Assembly: GCA_036925085.1 (NCBI GenBank)
Contig: JAUPFP010000071.1
Location: 124,001-188,000 of the forward strand
Direction of reading: 5' to 3'
Length of the DNA stretch: 64,000 bases
DNA from: Brachycybe producta
Taxonomy: Eukaryota > Arthropoda > Diplopoda > Playtdesmida > Andrognathidae
This document shows, one piece after another, positions 10,156-20,011 of the stretch. Under the pieces are notes generated by a model. That model was not told where the DNA came from and searched no databases. It was given only the letters and a program-made list of their open reading frames with translations. The stretch's first letter is position 1. Each line of letters starts with the position of its first letter. The position numbers and the translations under genes were made by a program.

Positions 10156-11509
10156 GGAGCTTCAGTGCCCTACCCAGGTCTCGGCCTAAGATGGCGTCGG
10201 GTGGGCCAGTGATAACCAGCAGGCGGCCCGTGGCAGATTGTTTGGCAATTTCCACAGTAGCGGAGACTTGCCCTGCCACGGCGATGGTGTTTCCTCCAAC
10301 TCCCTCAATCCTTGGAGGATGAGCCATAGGCTTGATGTTGAGTTGGAGCCGCTTTGCCAGTGCCTTGGATATTACGCTACCATGAGCTCCGGTGTCTACG
10401 AGCATGCGGACCTCTTTGCCATTGATAGTGACAGTGATTTTCGGACTGTCATCACTGACACTATGATCTCCGATCTCTTGAGGCATGCAAGTATTCTTCA
10501 GTTGTCTATATAGGTCTTTCAGCATCCGGCGGCAGCAGGGGCGCCCTTGGAGTGAAGTCCCACCACCTGGGGCCAAGATGGCGACCACCTCATTGGCGGT
10601 GCAACCCAAGGCGGCGGTGGCGAGGTTAATGACCTCAAGGGTACCATGCCAGGTAGTTAGGTCATCCATTCCCCAAGTTAACTCCGGGATGTAGTCGACC
10701 ATCATTATTGGCGTGCTGGCCGGTGCTCTGTCATAATTAGTTGTCTCAGGAGGCATGTCCGGTACCATGACCATACTACGGTGGTCCGTATCGGAGGCCT
10801 CCCTTGTGAAATCGTAGGTCGGGTACGCGTACTGATGTTCTGTACGCTCATAGTTTGTATAGCGCGGTACATAGTACGTGCACTCTTCAGGTATCGCATA
10901 TGGACCTGGTGCATGTCGTCTGTAGTATGAATCGTAGCAGAGCTCGTACGGCTCTCGGTGCCCGACAGCGTACGGCGGAGAGTTGTCTGATTCGCTACGA
11001 TATCGTGGTGTCGTAGTACATGTAGTCGGTAGTGGTGGCGCAGGCGGCGGTTGGGTGCCATTATGAATAATCGTCATGTGAGTGATCTGTATTTTTAGTT
11101 CGTTAAGTTGGTGCATGATGGTGTTGAGTTTGCAACCATCACATGACTGTGTGGGAAGTGGATCTGGTAGTAGCGGAGGTCGCTCCTGTTGATATCTGGG
11201 GTAACATGTGGACGACATTAGGCGTCGAAATGTACTATTGTTTGTGGACCGAGCCGTGCGCCGTGTAGACTGTTGATGCACATCATTACTTTGGGTGCCG
11301 CCACTTTGTGGCACCCACCAGGTCCCAGGTTGAATAACTGGATCTATGGTGGGTCCGAGTGGGACAGCCACATGTGATGATGCGGCGTATTGTGTATCGT
11401 ATGTCTGTGATGTTGCATAGGCCCTCCACAATGCTGATGGATATATGCTTCCCCTGGAGTGCAGAAGAGCCCTCCGGGCGGTCCCAGTTAGTCGTGGGTG
11501 AGCATCCAT
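10109..11509 (-). CDS. Gag-position ORF with C-terminal retropepsin
   Basis: The frame is open to 11608, but the first ATG is at 11509. The N-terminal 300 residues are unusually rich in Tyr, Pro, Thr and Arg and look disordered. A short segment around 10560-10680 (LTTWHGTLEVINL, CTANEVVAIL) may be folded. I find no CCHC knuckle and no capsid major-homology region. The C-terminal 120 residues are an aspartic protease with LVDTGAHGS and ILGRDLGR. Gag and protease share one frame. The ORF ends just after the protease because of a small deletion near 10140. Whether it is the true Gag or a pre-protease leader protein is unresolved. Confidence 0.7.
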   Translation of the reverse strand: MDAHPRLTGTARRALLHSRGSIYPSALWRAYATSQTYDTQYAASSHVAVPLGPTIDPVIQPGTWWVPQSGGTQSNDVHQQSTRRTARSTNNSTFRRLMSSTCYPRYQQERPPLLPDPLPTQSCDGCKLNTIMHQLNELKIQITHMTIIHNGTQPPPAPPLPTTCTTTPRYRSESDNSPPYAVGHREPYELCYDSYYRRHAPGPYAIPEECTYYVPRYTNYERTEHQYAYPTYDFTREASDTDHRSMVMVPDMPPETTNYDRAPASTPIMMVDYIPELTWGMDDLTTWHGTLEVINLATAALGCTANEVVAILAPGGGTSLQGRPCCRRMLKDLYRQLKNTCMPQEIGDHSVSDDSPKITVTINGKEVRMLVDTGAHGSVISKALAKRLQLNIKPMAHPPRIEGVGGNTIAVAGQVSATVEIAKQSATGRLLVITGPPDAILGRDLGRALKLLVSMQTNSLLRGRPL

Positions 11510-13766
11510 TGTGTTAAGGCTTGTGCAACACGTAGTGATCAATGTAAGTCGGTGTTTTGTAGGTTTGGCCGTTGATCTCGCTGTAGATCGCAGTCTTTTT
11601 GTCGGCAACCGATACTATCGTACCCTTATACACTGAGTGACGATAGTTTACCTACGTTTAATAAAGATGGTATCGTTGTTTAAGTGGCTGTGTTGGTGTT
11701 GGCGTTGTCCTTCAGTTGGGAGTGACGATCCCAACTGGTACAGTGTGTTTGTAAATTCTTTATTGAGTATCAACTTTGGTAAGATCTCTCTCCACACGTG
11801 GTATTTGGTGACCACGTGGAGGTTATAAGAATCCCCAAAAGTCTCAATGAAGGAACTACAGATGTACAAGGCAATTGCGAGCGTGGTGCACCACCCAATC
11901 GAAATTGCACCGCGGAAAGTGAATTAGAAATGAAAGTGCATTGCAGTTGCCTGAAGAAGAGGCAAGCAATACGAAGAGTAAAGCTAGAGCGCGGTGCCCG
12001 CACTTTTAGTCTTACTTGGAAACAAGAATGAAGAGTGTGTGTGTAAAGAACACACAAAGAACAAAAAGTTCAAGATGGCTGAACTTTTTAAATGAACAAA
12101 CAAAGGAGAAGTTCAAGATGGCTGAACTTTCCTGAAAGCAAGAGAAGAAAGCTGTTTTACTTGGAAAGTTTAAAACTTAGGTGCGGTGCCCGCACATCAA
12201 AAGTTTTAATTTAGTTTTATTAAAAAAGTAAAACAGTGTTGAAATGGAAGTGTGTTCAACAAGCTAAATGCTTGGTGAACCAGAAGAAATGTTCAGATTG
12301 TAGAAATTTTGAGTCCTCACTGCTGGATGGCTCTGGATGAAAAAGACAGAGTCAGTGCCCAGTGAGGGACTATGTGGAGTAGAATGAAGAAGTCCGTAGG
12401 TGGCGCAGTGGTGGCCACTTCCGGTCAGTTTACTGCAATGTCCAAAAAAATTGATGATTGAAAAGTTCCTCCGGGGCACGTTTTTATGGTGGCCAGGAGA
12501 AAGACACAAAAAGAGAAAAAATTCAAAGAAAAAGAGAAGTTTTCTCTAACAAGAGGAACTCCGCCAGGGGGCGCGTGAGTGCAACCCTCTGGAAGAGAAG
12601 AGAAGAGAAGAGAAGAGAAGAGAAGAGGACACAAAAAGATGAGAGAAGGTACAACAATGAGTCACATGGAGCGAAAAACCGCTCCGTTGGCGCTTTTTGA
12701 AGAGTGTCCGGTCGATCCAAGATGGCAGCCGGGCTTCAGTGCTGTCCAATGGAGAAAGTTCATGTGATGATGCATTGAGGTGATAATGATGAAGAAATTG
12801 AAGAACATGACTTGGGACTTAGAGGGTCCCAAGGGAAACACAAGTGTAAAAAAAACAAAGAACAAAGAAAAGGGGGGACAAGAAAGTCCCACGTGGCTAG
12901 GAAAAGTGTGTTCTAAGCTTGTAAGCCCCCTAACAATGAAATAGAGTTAGGGAGAATCTTGCTTGAAAATTAAAGATGAAGAGTGAAGATAATAGGACAT
13001 TTTAAAAGACACACACATCCTTTAAAAGCCTATTAATAGGTGAATAGATTAGTAGATGAGATTTGTTTGCTCATCTCTTAATGAGACTGCAAACTCCTCT
13101 CGGAGAGTAAGAAGAATTTGTTTAAAGTGTTGCCCACGTGGTGTGGGTTTCACTTTGAAAATTAAAGAAGAGTGAAGGTGACAGTGGGTGATTGTAATGG
13201 AAACATAAAATACAAAAACACGGACAGAAACACGTGTGTTCAAACGGTTGTCCACGTTTCCGAGTGCTAAGCGGTCAGCAGACAAAAGTTCGTTCCCACG
13301 TGTCTCTAAGGACAGGACACAGAATCGCGCGGTCGACACGTGGTGTGTGTAGCCACAAGTCTCTTCCGCGATTCCACAAAAAAAAACGGTGCCATGCGGT
13401 TGGCTTTGACGTGATCGAGGGCCTCCATACATGGTCCCAACATAAAAAGGCGCCACGCGGTTGGCTTTGACGTGATCGAGGGCCTCCATACGTGGTTCCA
13501 ACACAAAGGACGCCGCGCGGTTGGCTTTGACGTGATCGAGGGCCTCCATACGCGGTTTTACAAAAGGCGCCACGTGGTCGACTTTGACGTGATCGAGGGT
13601 CTCCATACGCGGTTTTACAGACAGGCGCCACGCGGTTGACTTTGACGCTATCGAGGGTCTCCATACGTGGTTCCAACATAGAAAGGACGGACGAAGCCTC
13701 GTGAGGCACAATCACGAGACTTTGGACAAAGGACGGCTTCTGTTTACAGGTCGGAGAAGGCAGATG
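11510..13766 (-). other. Untranslated leader of the minus-strand retroelement
   Basis: About 2.2 kb lies between primer site and first ATG, long for this class. It holds repeated CACGTG-type palindromes, duplicated short blocks (AAGTTCAAGATGGCTGAAC at about 12066 and 12111; GTGCGGTGCCCGCAC near 11990 and 12180), a (GAGAA)n run at about 12594-12628 and the tandem array at 13387-13684. Open frames here reflect the repeats rather than genes. Confidence 0.55.
13387..13684 (-). repeat. Five tandem copies of a ~60-bp unit in the retroelement leader
   Basis: Each unit contains GCGGTTGGCTTTGACGTGAT followed by CGAGGG(C/T)CTCCATACG and a GGTTCCAACA or GGTTTTACA tail. Copies begin near 13387, 13449, 13508, 13566 and 13624 and differ at a few positions. 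The period is about 58-62 bp. The array sits 80 bases inside the primer site, a position where retroelements may carry promoter or packaging repeats. Confidence 0.85.
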
Positions 13767-13774
13767 GAGCTATA

Positions 13775-13790
13775 CCCCGCACCTCCACCA
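13775..13790 (-). promoter_or_regulatory. Primer-binding site, tRNA-Ala type
   Basis: On the plus strand the sequence is CCCCGCACCTCCACCA, ending two bases before the LTR. Read on the minus strand it starts TGGTGGAGGTGC, the expected complement of a tRNA 3' CCA end. The last 12 bases fit the 3' end of animal tRNA-Ala (GCACCTCCA plus CCA) as I recall it, with one base missing further in. This marks 13793-14478 as the 5' LTR of a minus-strand element. Confidence 0.75.
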
Positions 13791-13792
13791 AA

Positions 13793-14478
13793 TGTGAGCT
13801 TTTGACATCAACCAACATTTTATTACCAACCTTTAGATGACATTTTCTACTTTTCGTTTCTTCTCTGAGCAGGATGACACCTGCACAGAGAAGATCCGAG
13901 CTGTAGAGAGAGCTGGATGGAGATAGATTGTAGTCACTCTTCTGCATGGGGGTGAAATCGATGCAGGAGAGTGGCGGCCATCTCTCTCTCTTCCGGTTGA
14001 TGCTGATATACATCTTCTCCATCGGTATTCCGACCAGAGAAGATGTTGTAGCTGCTGAGAATCGTATAGCTCCTGCCCTATGAAACCTCCGGCCTCTGAA
14101 GAGAAGTTATTTACATAGACATAAAGACAACGCTACTTCTTGTTACAACACTTTTATTCATTCCTTGTAAGAAGTACAGATACAAGGGTGAATAGTAAAA
14201 TACTAACGGTGAATCCTCAGGCCCATGATTTGGAATTTATCTCAAAAACAGGCAAAGGAAAGAACTACTTAACAAAGAGGAACATGGTCCTTTTAAACTT
14301 TGGACCTGTGTACACCTGCGAGGTGTAACCAGGTCCAAGTGACCATGGTCCTTTATGTATCAATCCGCCGCTTGGGCATGAGTCAGAAAGGTGAGTCAGA
14401 GAGGAGGGAGGGACGGTTGAGAGTTGTTTACCCCCCAGGCTATGGCTTTGGCGGGAACACGATTTACAGGGTGTTACA
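13793..14478 (-). repeat. LTR, 686 bp, minus orientation (5' LTR)
   Basis: On the plus strand it begins TGTGAGCT and ends GTGTTACA; it is the reverse complement of 4559-5244 with few differences. The internal side (13792 downward) has the primer-binding site after two bases, so this is a 5' LTR. The other side abuts the truncated Polinton at 14479. TATA and AATAAA signals are conserved on the minus strand. Confidence 0.87.
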
Positions 14479-14492
14479 CTCATGATCCTATT

Positions 14493-14891
14493 ATGACATT
14501 GAAAGATCTTAAGACAATGCATTATGTTACAAAACATGTCCATGGTCTTCCTTATAAAAATGAAGTTGATGATCTTACAGAGAATGGTCTTGATGCATTG
14601 CTTATAAGTTTATACAGTATTGCATTAACAAGAAATCCTAGAGCTTTATTTGCATACAAGGGTGGGGAAATTGAAAAACAACTACTATCCCATTTAGATA
14701 TTGCAAGTGTTAATCTTGAGAAACTTGGGCTAAATGCAAAATATGAAGATCTGTTAGATTCATTTGGCATAATTACAACTGACTATTCTTGTTCACGTCA
14801 TACTGAAAGAACTGATCATAAGGTACATTGTTCAAAAAATGAAGCTTTCGTGTTTGGACTGTGGGTTAAGAAACAGAAAAAAATAAAGTAA
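14493..14891 (+). CDS. Polinton-associated protein of unknown function, 5' truncated
   Basis: The frame is open across the LTR junction; the first ATG inside the element is 14493. A FAYKGG motif followed by a helical segment, SVNLEKLG, and later a Cys/His-containing C-terminus (DYSCSRH, HCSKNEAFVFG) are visible. Similar proteins occur beside Polinton genes in many invertebrate genomes as far as I recall; a nuclease-like fold is possible but unproven. The true N-terminus was probably lost when the LTR element arrived. Confidence 0.55.
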   Translation: MTLKDLKTMHYVTKHVHGLPYKNEVDDLTENGLDALLISLYSIALTRNPRALFAYKGGEIEKQLLSHLDIASVNLEKLGLNAKYEDLLDSFGIITTDYSCSRHTERTDHKVHCSKNEAFVFGLWVKKQKKIK

Positions 14892-14926
14892 TATACAAAC
14901 AAATTTTTTGATTAAATTTAAATAGA

Positions 14927-15283
14927 ATGTCTAAGCCAAAGGATTTTCCAGATATCAACGAAAGTGTAATCCATTACATGAAAATTGCGATGATGGATTC
15001 AAAATGGACCATGTCATGTAATCAAAAGAATTACCAAGAAATGGATGAAGGATATGAAAGTCAACCCTTCACACATTCCACCATTGATGATGTTGATGGA
15101 TATAAACAATCTGTTGATGTATTATTTAAATGCATTAATAATCTTTTTGTGCTCAAACATTGGATTGAAAAAAGAAAACCAATTAAGTCCACAGTTTTAG
15201 AAGGAATTATGTATCTTATTGCACATTGGAATGATTATGAATGGCATAAATCGATTTATGATATTTGTATAAATATTGAATAA
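14927..15283 (+). CDS. Small Polinton ORF, unknown function (118 aa)
   Basis: The ATG follows a 35-base AT-rich gap. The protein is acidic in its first half (YQEMDEGYE) and helical in its second (a segment around VLFKCINNLFVLKHWIEK). No recognised motif. Position and strand agree with the rest of the element. Confidence 0.5.
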   Translation: MSKPKDFPDINESVIHYMKIAMMDSKWTMSCNQKNYQEMDEGYESQPFTHSTIDDVDGYKQSVDVLFKCINNLFVLKHWIEKRKPIKSTVLEGIMYLIAHWNDYEWHKSIYDICINIE

Positions 15284-15324
15284 ATATCCATTTTTTCTTT
15301 ATTTTGTATTGTGACTGAAAGAGT

Positions 15325-15555
15325 ATGAGTGGAGTGAATGAAAGGTCTAAATATACCATTGCTCAGATGGTAGAAGAGGTAATTCCAAACAATCATAAAA
15401 CAAATATAAAGTACCTTATAATATGTGTTTCTTCACTTATGCTGATTCTTGAGGCTGTGAACATTGCCATTTCTTGTACATTTAATAATAACTACCTTCA
15501 GAAACAACTTATGTTGCCACCAATTATAAAAATGAGGCTGGTTTTCTTCATTTGA
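15325..15555 (+). CDS. Small ORF with one predicted membrane span
   Basis: Residues about 29-50 (LIICVSSLMLILEAVNIAIS) form a hydrophobic segment after a short charged N-terminus. The C-terminus overlaps the start of the ATPase frame and may be out of frame after about 15490, where the ATPase frame is open upstream without an ATG. It could be a small membrane protein or two joined remnants. Confidence 0.4.
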   Translation: MSGVNERSKYTIAQMVEEVIPNNHKTNIKYLIICVSSLMLILEAVNIAISCTFNNNYLQKQLMLPPIIKMRLVFFI

Positions 15556-16163
15556 AAGCTCCATTTAGAATGATAATTGCAGGACCTTCAAGCTGTGGAA
15601 AATCTACTTTTGTCAAAAAACTGCTCCACCATGCAAATAAAATGATTGACCCTCCACCTGAATCTATAACATGGTATTATTACCAATATCAGGATTGGTT
15701 TCCTATGTTTCAAAATCAAGTCACATTTATTCATGGCATGCCAGACATGAAAGAATTCAATTGTGATAAAAATCACCTTATTATACTTGATGACCTTTTT
15801 CAAGAAGTGAACAAAGATATTGTTCAACTATTTACCTGCGACTCACATCACCGCAACATTAGTGTTATATTTATTACACAAAACATTTTTCATAAAAGCC
15901 CACATCAGCGAACAATCTCATTGAATGCCTCATATCTTGTACTTTTCAAAAACCCTCGTGACAAATCCCAGATTGCTCATTTGGCACAACAGATGTATCC
16001 TTGTAACAGCAAATTTATGATTGATGCCTTCAACAAATGTACTAAAGAACCATTTAGTTACTTACTGGCTGATTTTGCTCAGATTGCTGATGAGAATATG
16101 CGACTAAGGACAAATATATTTCCTGGTGAACAGACAGCTGTATTTATTCCAAAGCAACGATGA
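15552..16163 (+). CDS. DNA-packaging ATPase (FtsK/HerA, A32-like) of the Polinton
   Basis: Walker A GPSSCGKST lies near the N-terminus and Walker B HLIILDD about 65 residues on, followed by VIFITQN, which fits the sensor segment of A32-type packaging ATPases. Length (about 200 aa) fits Polinton ATPases. The enzyme would pump DNA into a capsid. The frame is open from 15492, but the first in-frame ATG is at 15570, just before Walker A, so the start is uncertain. It overlaps the next gene by four bases. No internal damage is seen. Confidence 0.88.
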   Translation: MKAPFRMIIAGPSSCGKSTFVKKLLHHANKMIDPPPESITWYYYQYQDWFPMFQNQVTFIHGMPDMKEFNCDKNHLIILDDLFQEVNKDIVQLFTCDSHHRNISVIFITQNIFHKSPHQRTISLNASYLVLFKNPRDKSQIAHLAQQMYPCNSKFMIDAFNKCTKEPFSYLLADFAQIADENMRLRTNIFPGEQTAVFIPKQR

Positions 16164-16525
16164 AGACACAACAGAAGGTTCCTAAACGATTAGCACGTAA
16201 CATTCACAGACTTTATGTAATTGCAGAAAGTAATCCTAAGCTTCAAAAGGAACTTTTAAAATCATCTAATTTGGATTTCATACAATGTTTACGTGATTGT
16301 GCACACAACATACAGAAAAATAATGTTCACATAAACAAAAAAGAAAAACTGAAACTAAGGCCATACATCCATACACTTCATACCTTGACTAATGTAAAAG
16401 TATCACCCACATCAAAAAAACAATCTCTACTTAGTCAAAAAGGTGGTTGGCTACCCCTTGGTCTTCTCATTAAACCTGTACTATCTATGCTTGGAGGGGT
16501 AATTGCATCTGAGATTGGAAAATAA
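16160..16525 (+). CDS. Small basic Polinton protein with C-terminal hydrophobic helix (121 aa)
   Basis: It starts at ATGA overlapping the ATPase stop. Lys-rich, with a helical N-terminal two-thirds; the C-terminus has LLSQKGGWLPLG then a hydrophobic stretch with GGVIASEIG. The GG-containing site resembles the places where adenain-type proteases cut virion precursors, and the tail resembles amphipathic virion-core peptides. That is inference; no function is established here. Confidence 0.6.
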   Translation: MKTQQKVPKRLARNIHRLYVIAESNPKLQKELLKSSNLDFIQCLRDCAHNIQKNNVHINKKEKLKLRPYIHTLHTLTNVKVSPTSKKQSLLSQKGGWLPLGLLIKPVLSMLGGVIASEIGK

Positions 16526-17121
16526 TGGCAGAAAAAATGATCATCGTTCCAGCAGATATGTGGGAAAAAGAGCAACGAGAAAAGGCGATGCGAGACATTC
16601 CTGTAAATCGCACTTTACAAGATATTGAATCTCAAATTTATAATATATTAGATTCAAAAAATATTGACACTTTCAATAAAGTTTTGATACTTGGTCAACT
16701 GCAGCAGAGATATAAGAATATATATGATCATAGACCAATGGAGCCAACAAGGGTTTTGTTAGAGGATCACACACCACCAACTAACCAACCTGATGAAGCA
16801 ATCAAAACGCCTCCATTTTACAAAGAAATTATAAATCAAATGCCAAAAAGTCTTCAAAAAAGAGCACATGATCTTTTGGATATCATTGCATCTAGTAAAG
16901 GAGCTTTAAGCTGGAATTCATATCGTCAACTTGTTATAAATGGAGCAATTATTCCAAACACAAACATCATTGATTTAGTTAGAGATTTAATAGACAGTAG
17001 ATATGGTCAAAAATATAATCCTACTGGATGGGAAACATTTATTACTCATTTAAAAACAATAAACATACCAAGATCATTAATTGCCAATGATAAAACGTTG
17101 GAACTACAAATCTGTACCTGA
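16525..17121 (+). CDS. Uncharacterised Polinton protein (198 aa)
   Basis: The start overlaps the previous stop by one base. The N-terminal half is charged and helical (LQDIESQIYNIL ... LILGQLQQRY); a linker near residue 80-95 is Pro/Thr-rich; the C-terminal half (KRAHDLLDIIASS, ALSWNSYRQLVING) looks like a small helical domain. Members of this family recur next to Polinton integrases. Role unknown. No break is visible. Confidence 0.6.
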   Translation: MAEKMIIVPADMWEKEQREKAMRDIPVNRTLQDIESQIYNILDSKNIDTFNKVLILGQLQQRYKNIYDHRPMEPTRVLLEDHTPPTNQPDEAIKTPPFYKEIINQMPKSLQKRAHDLLDIIASSKGALSWNSYRQLVINGAIIPNTNIIDLVRDLIDSRYGQKYNPTGWETFITHLKTINIPRSLIANDKTLELQICT

Positions 17122-17151
17122 TATAAGCTCATCTATTAGCGAACCAATTTT

Positions 17152-18183
17152 ATGGGAAGAAATATGAAAAATACAAGTCAATTAAAAGAAATCTACTATA
17201 ATCCAAGTTCTAGTGGATCATTTGGGGGTATAGAAAGACTTTATTTGGATCAAGAAAAAAATTTACCAGAGAAGAAATTAAAAATTGGCTTCAAACCCAG
17301 GATGTATATACACTTCATAAGCCAGCAAGAATAAATTTCAAAAGAAACAGGACTCTTGTGAACACTATAGATGTTTGGCAATTGGATTTGGTTGATATGC
17401 AGACATATAGAAACAGTAATGATGGCTACAACTATCTTCTGACATGTATTTCTAAATATGCATGGGTAAGACCATTGAAGCATAAAACTGGAAAAGAAAT
17501 GGTTACTACAATGGAAAATATTTTACAAGAAGGGAGGAAACCAAGAAAAATTCAAACTGACCAAGGAAAAGAATTCTTAAATCATACCTTCCAATTATTT
17601 TTAAAAAATAACTCTATTGGATTCTATACAACTTTTAATGAAACAAAGGCTGCTGTTGTAGAACGTTTTAACAGAACTTTGAAGACACGCATGTGGCAGT
17701 ATTTTACCTCAAAAGGGAATCATCGCTATATTGACAAACTTCAGCAATTAGTTAAAGGTTATAATAACTCACATCATCGCAGCATCGGAATGCCCCCCAA
17801 TAAAGTAAAACTTCAGGATGTAAATGCTATTTTTAAGAGACTGTTCCCAAATGTGAATAGTAGTTTGCCAAAATACACCATTGGAGACAGTGTTCGCATC
17901 TCCAAAACAAAACATAGATTTCAGAAAGGATACTTGCCTAATTGGTCAGATGAAGTTTTTACAATAAGTGAATGTGTAGATCGTATACCACAAGTGTATC
18001 GTGTGAAAGATATTGATGGACAGCAGCTTAAAGGAACATTCTATAAAGAAGAACTGCAAAAAATTGTAAAATCAGATAAGGATTTGTGGTATATTGAGAA
18101 GATTGTTGCTGAAAAAGGTAGGGGTCATAACCGACAACTACTCATTAAGTGGAAAGGTTATTCTGATAAACACAACAGCTAGA
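17152..18183 (+). pseudogene. Polinton retroviral-type integrase with C-terminal chromodomain, broken
   Basis: The N-terminal part (YYNPSSSGSFGG) reads in one frame up to about 17265, where an A-rich run shifts the frame. The core then has WQLDLVDMQ, IQTDQGKEF and KAAVVERFNRTLK, giving the D, D and E of the catalytic triad. A basic SH3-like region (GDSVRISKTK) and the start of a chromodomain (LLIKWKGY) follow. A TAG at 18181 cuts the chromodomain at the position where this family has a conserved Trp; the same frame stays open afterwards. So there is one frameshift and one stop. Confidence 0.88.
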
Positions 18184-18213
18184 TTAGAGCAAGTGATTTG
18201 AAACACTTAGACA

Positions 18214-19552
18214 ATGAGTCGTCCTGATAATTTCTATGTTACTCTTCCAAGTAACAGTAGTTTGAAATATTATCCTGGAAACACATTAACAGACTACACT
18301 GTAAAGCTGGCAAAACCAATACTTGTGAATGGAGAGTATGAAGTAGCCTTGGTTGAAATTAATTTTTCACGAAATTGATTTAACATTGTTGATGAAATTG
18401 ATGGTAAAATTACCATTACTGACCTCGAGGACAATTATAGTACAGAAATCTTTATACCAAAAGGACTTTATACTTCAATTGATCAGATTGTTTCTACTAT
18501 AAATGATAGCATAGATGGACACTTTGGTAATCCACAGCTGAGAAATGCATTAAATGAATCTCTGCAGTCTAATGCAGCAAAAAATGTGAAGAATTCTGAA
18601 GAAGAAATTGCAGCAAAGCAAATTGAAATTAGTGAAGCTAAACAAAATGCTCAGCAAGCTTTGGATTTCAGCAATTCTGCATTAGAAAAAGTAAATAATT
18701 TAAAAAATAAGCAAAACCGGCTAAGTAGAGAAAGAGACACTCGCTGGAATAATCACGAGAAGGAGCTACTAGTAATGTACAATACAATTGACAATTTAAA
18801 ACTTCAAATCAATCATAATGTTGGAAACATAACAGAACATAAAAATAAGCTAAAGAATGAAGAAAAAAAAAGAAAAAGATAAGCGTGACAAGCGCAATAA
18901 AGACTTTGCAGAGAATAATGCTGACATTGAAAAAGTTATCACAGAAAGAAATGGTGAGCAATTTAACTATGACTTAATGAAACAGTCTCACAATACAAAA
19001 AATGAAAAAGTTACGCAGTTAGAAACTGAACTAAGTGATTTAAAAAAAAATCATGAAAAACTTCTTAAAATAAAAGAACGCATAATAAACCCTAGATTGA
19101 GTACTAAAACTGAACCATTTTTCAGAAATGCATCATCAAAAATAGACCTTAAAGCTCCCTCAAACTCAATGTTTAAATTTTCAAAGACATTACAACATAT
19201 GCTAGGTTATAATGACGACCAAATTGTTAATTCATTGAAAAGCACAAAAATTTTTGGAGCTCAATATACCCCAGATTTTCAAACAAATGTGAATTCCTTT
19301 TTTTTGCATGTAGACTGTATAGAATATCAGCATGTTGGGGATGTACTTTCTCCCTTGTTACGCAAGATACATTTACATGACTCTGATGTAAATAGAGTTA
19401 CTAAGACTTTCAATCGTCCCCAGTACAAGAGAGTAAACCGTGAAAATATACAAAGTATACAGGTACTTATAAGTGATGTTTTTGGTCGTCTAGTTCATTT
19501 CACTAACGGAAATATTGTTATAGCTACACTTCATTTTCGTCCAGCAATATGA
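18214..19552 (+). pseudogene. Polinton virion protein (probable penton/minor-capsid type) with coiled-coil insert, broken
   Basis: It opens MSRPDNFYVTLPSNSS, a start typical of this family. A TGA at 18376-18378 interrupts the frame about 54 residues in. A long charged coiled coil with heptad character follows (about 18560-19080), and a frameshift sits in the A9 run near 18860-18870. The C-terminal part has HVGDVLSPLLR and ends with VIATLHFR, both characteristic of the family. The long coiled coil between the halves is noteworthy. Assignment to penton/minor capsid rests on what I recall of Polinton gene content. Confidence 0.7.
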
Positions 19553-20007
19553 GAGTTCCATATCACTGTGAATCATCAAATGATCCTTGCTACCATTTTA
19601 ATAATCAAACTGGCTCTTTACTTCCTGTTTTTGCTGGTGCACGTTATCAACGTGGGCATGGATTGTTTTCTTCACTATTTCGTTTTGCATTCCCATTTCT
19701 TAAACGAGCAGCAATTTCTACAGGAAAACATTTACTAAAAAACTGGTGAAAATGTAATCTCAGACATAGAGGCAGGAGAAAATGCCGGAAGTGCCATAAA
19801 AAAACTTGGGTTAGAAACTGGAAAAAATGTGCTGAAGTCAATGTCTGGTGGTGGTAAGCACAAAATACATAATAAAAAGAGGCGCACAACTAAAGAAACA
19901 ACTAGAGCTTCATCAAAGACGAAAGAAAGAAGGAAAAGAGCTGCTCCAAAAAAACAAGGCAAATCAAAAAGAAGAAAAACTGATCAGCTGCAAAAGTTTT
20001 TTGCTTA
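19549..20007 (+). pseudogene. Small basic Polinton virion-core-like protein, frameshifted
   Basis: The ATG overlaps the preceding stop (ATGA). GARYQRGHGLFSSLFRF is the family's recognisable start, followed by a hydrophobic/basic helix. A frameshift in the A-run near 19738 ends the first frame. The second frame continues with Gly-rich and strongly Lys/Arg-rich sequence (KHKIHNKKRR, KSKRRK) and stops at 20007. Such basic tails suit DNA condensation inside a particle, which is inference. Confidence 0.65.
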
Positions 20008-20011
20008 AAAA

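Larger units (their letters stand above)
5245..14478 (-). mobile_element. Ty3/gypsy-type LTR retroelement with extra post-integrase ORF (minus strand)
   Basis: Read on the minus strand the order is LTR (14478-13793), tRNA-Ala-type primer site, leader with tandem repeats, gag-position/protease ORF, RT, RNase H, integrase, extra ORF and 3' UTR. The 3' LTR is not present: the 3' UTR stops at 5245 against the plus-strand LTR. The coding part is only lightly damaged, with one stop codon and two single-site frameshifts, so this is a fairly young copy. Gene order gag-protease-RT-RNaseH-IN identifies Ty3/gypsy rather than copia. Confidence 0.85.

Noticed and set aside
13049-13715. Three overlapping minus-strand frames with repeated peptide units
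   Set aside because: They are translations of the ~60-bp tandem array in the retroelement leader; the repeat period is not a steady multiple of three.
4559-14478. The two 686-bp LTRs as the 5' and 3' LTRs of one element
   Set aside because: They are in opposite orientation. The right-hand one has a primer site on its inner side and the left-hand one fits the plus-strand element.
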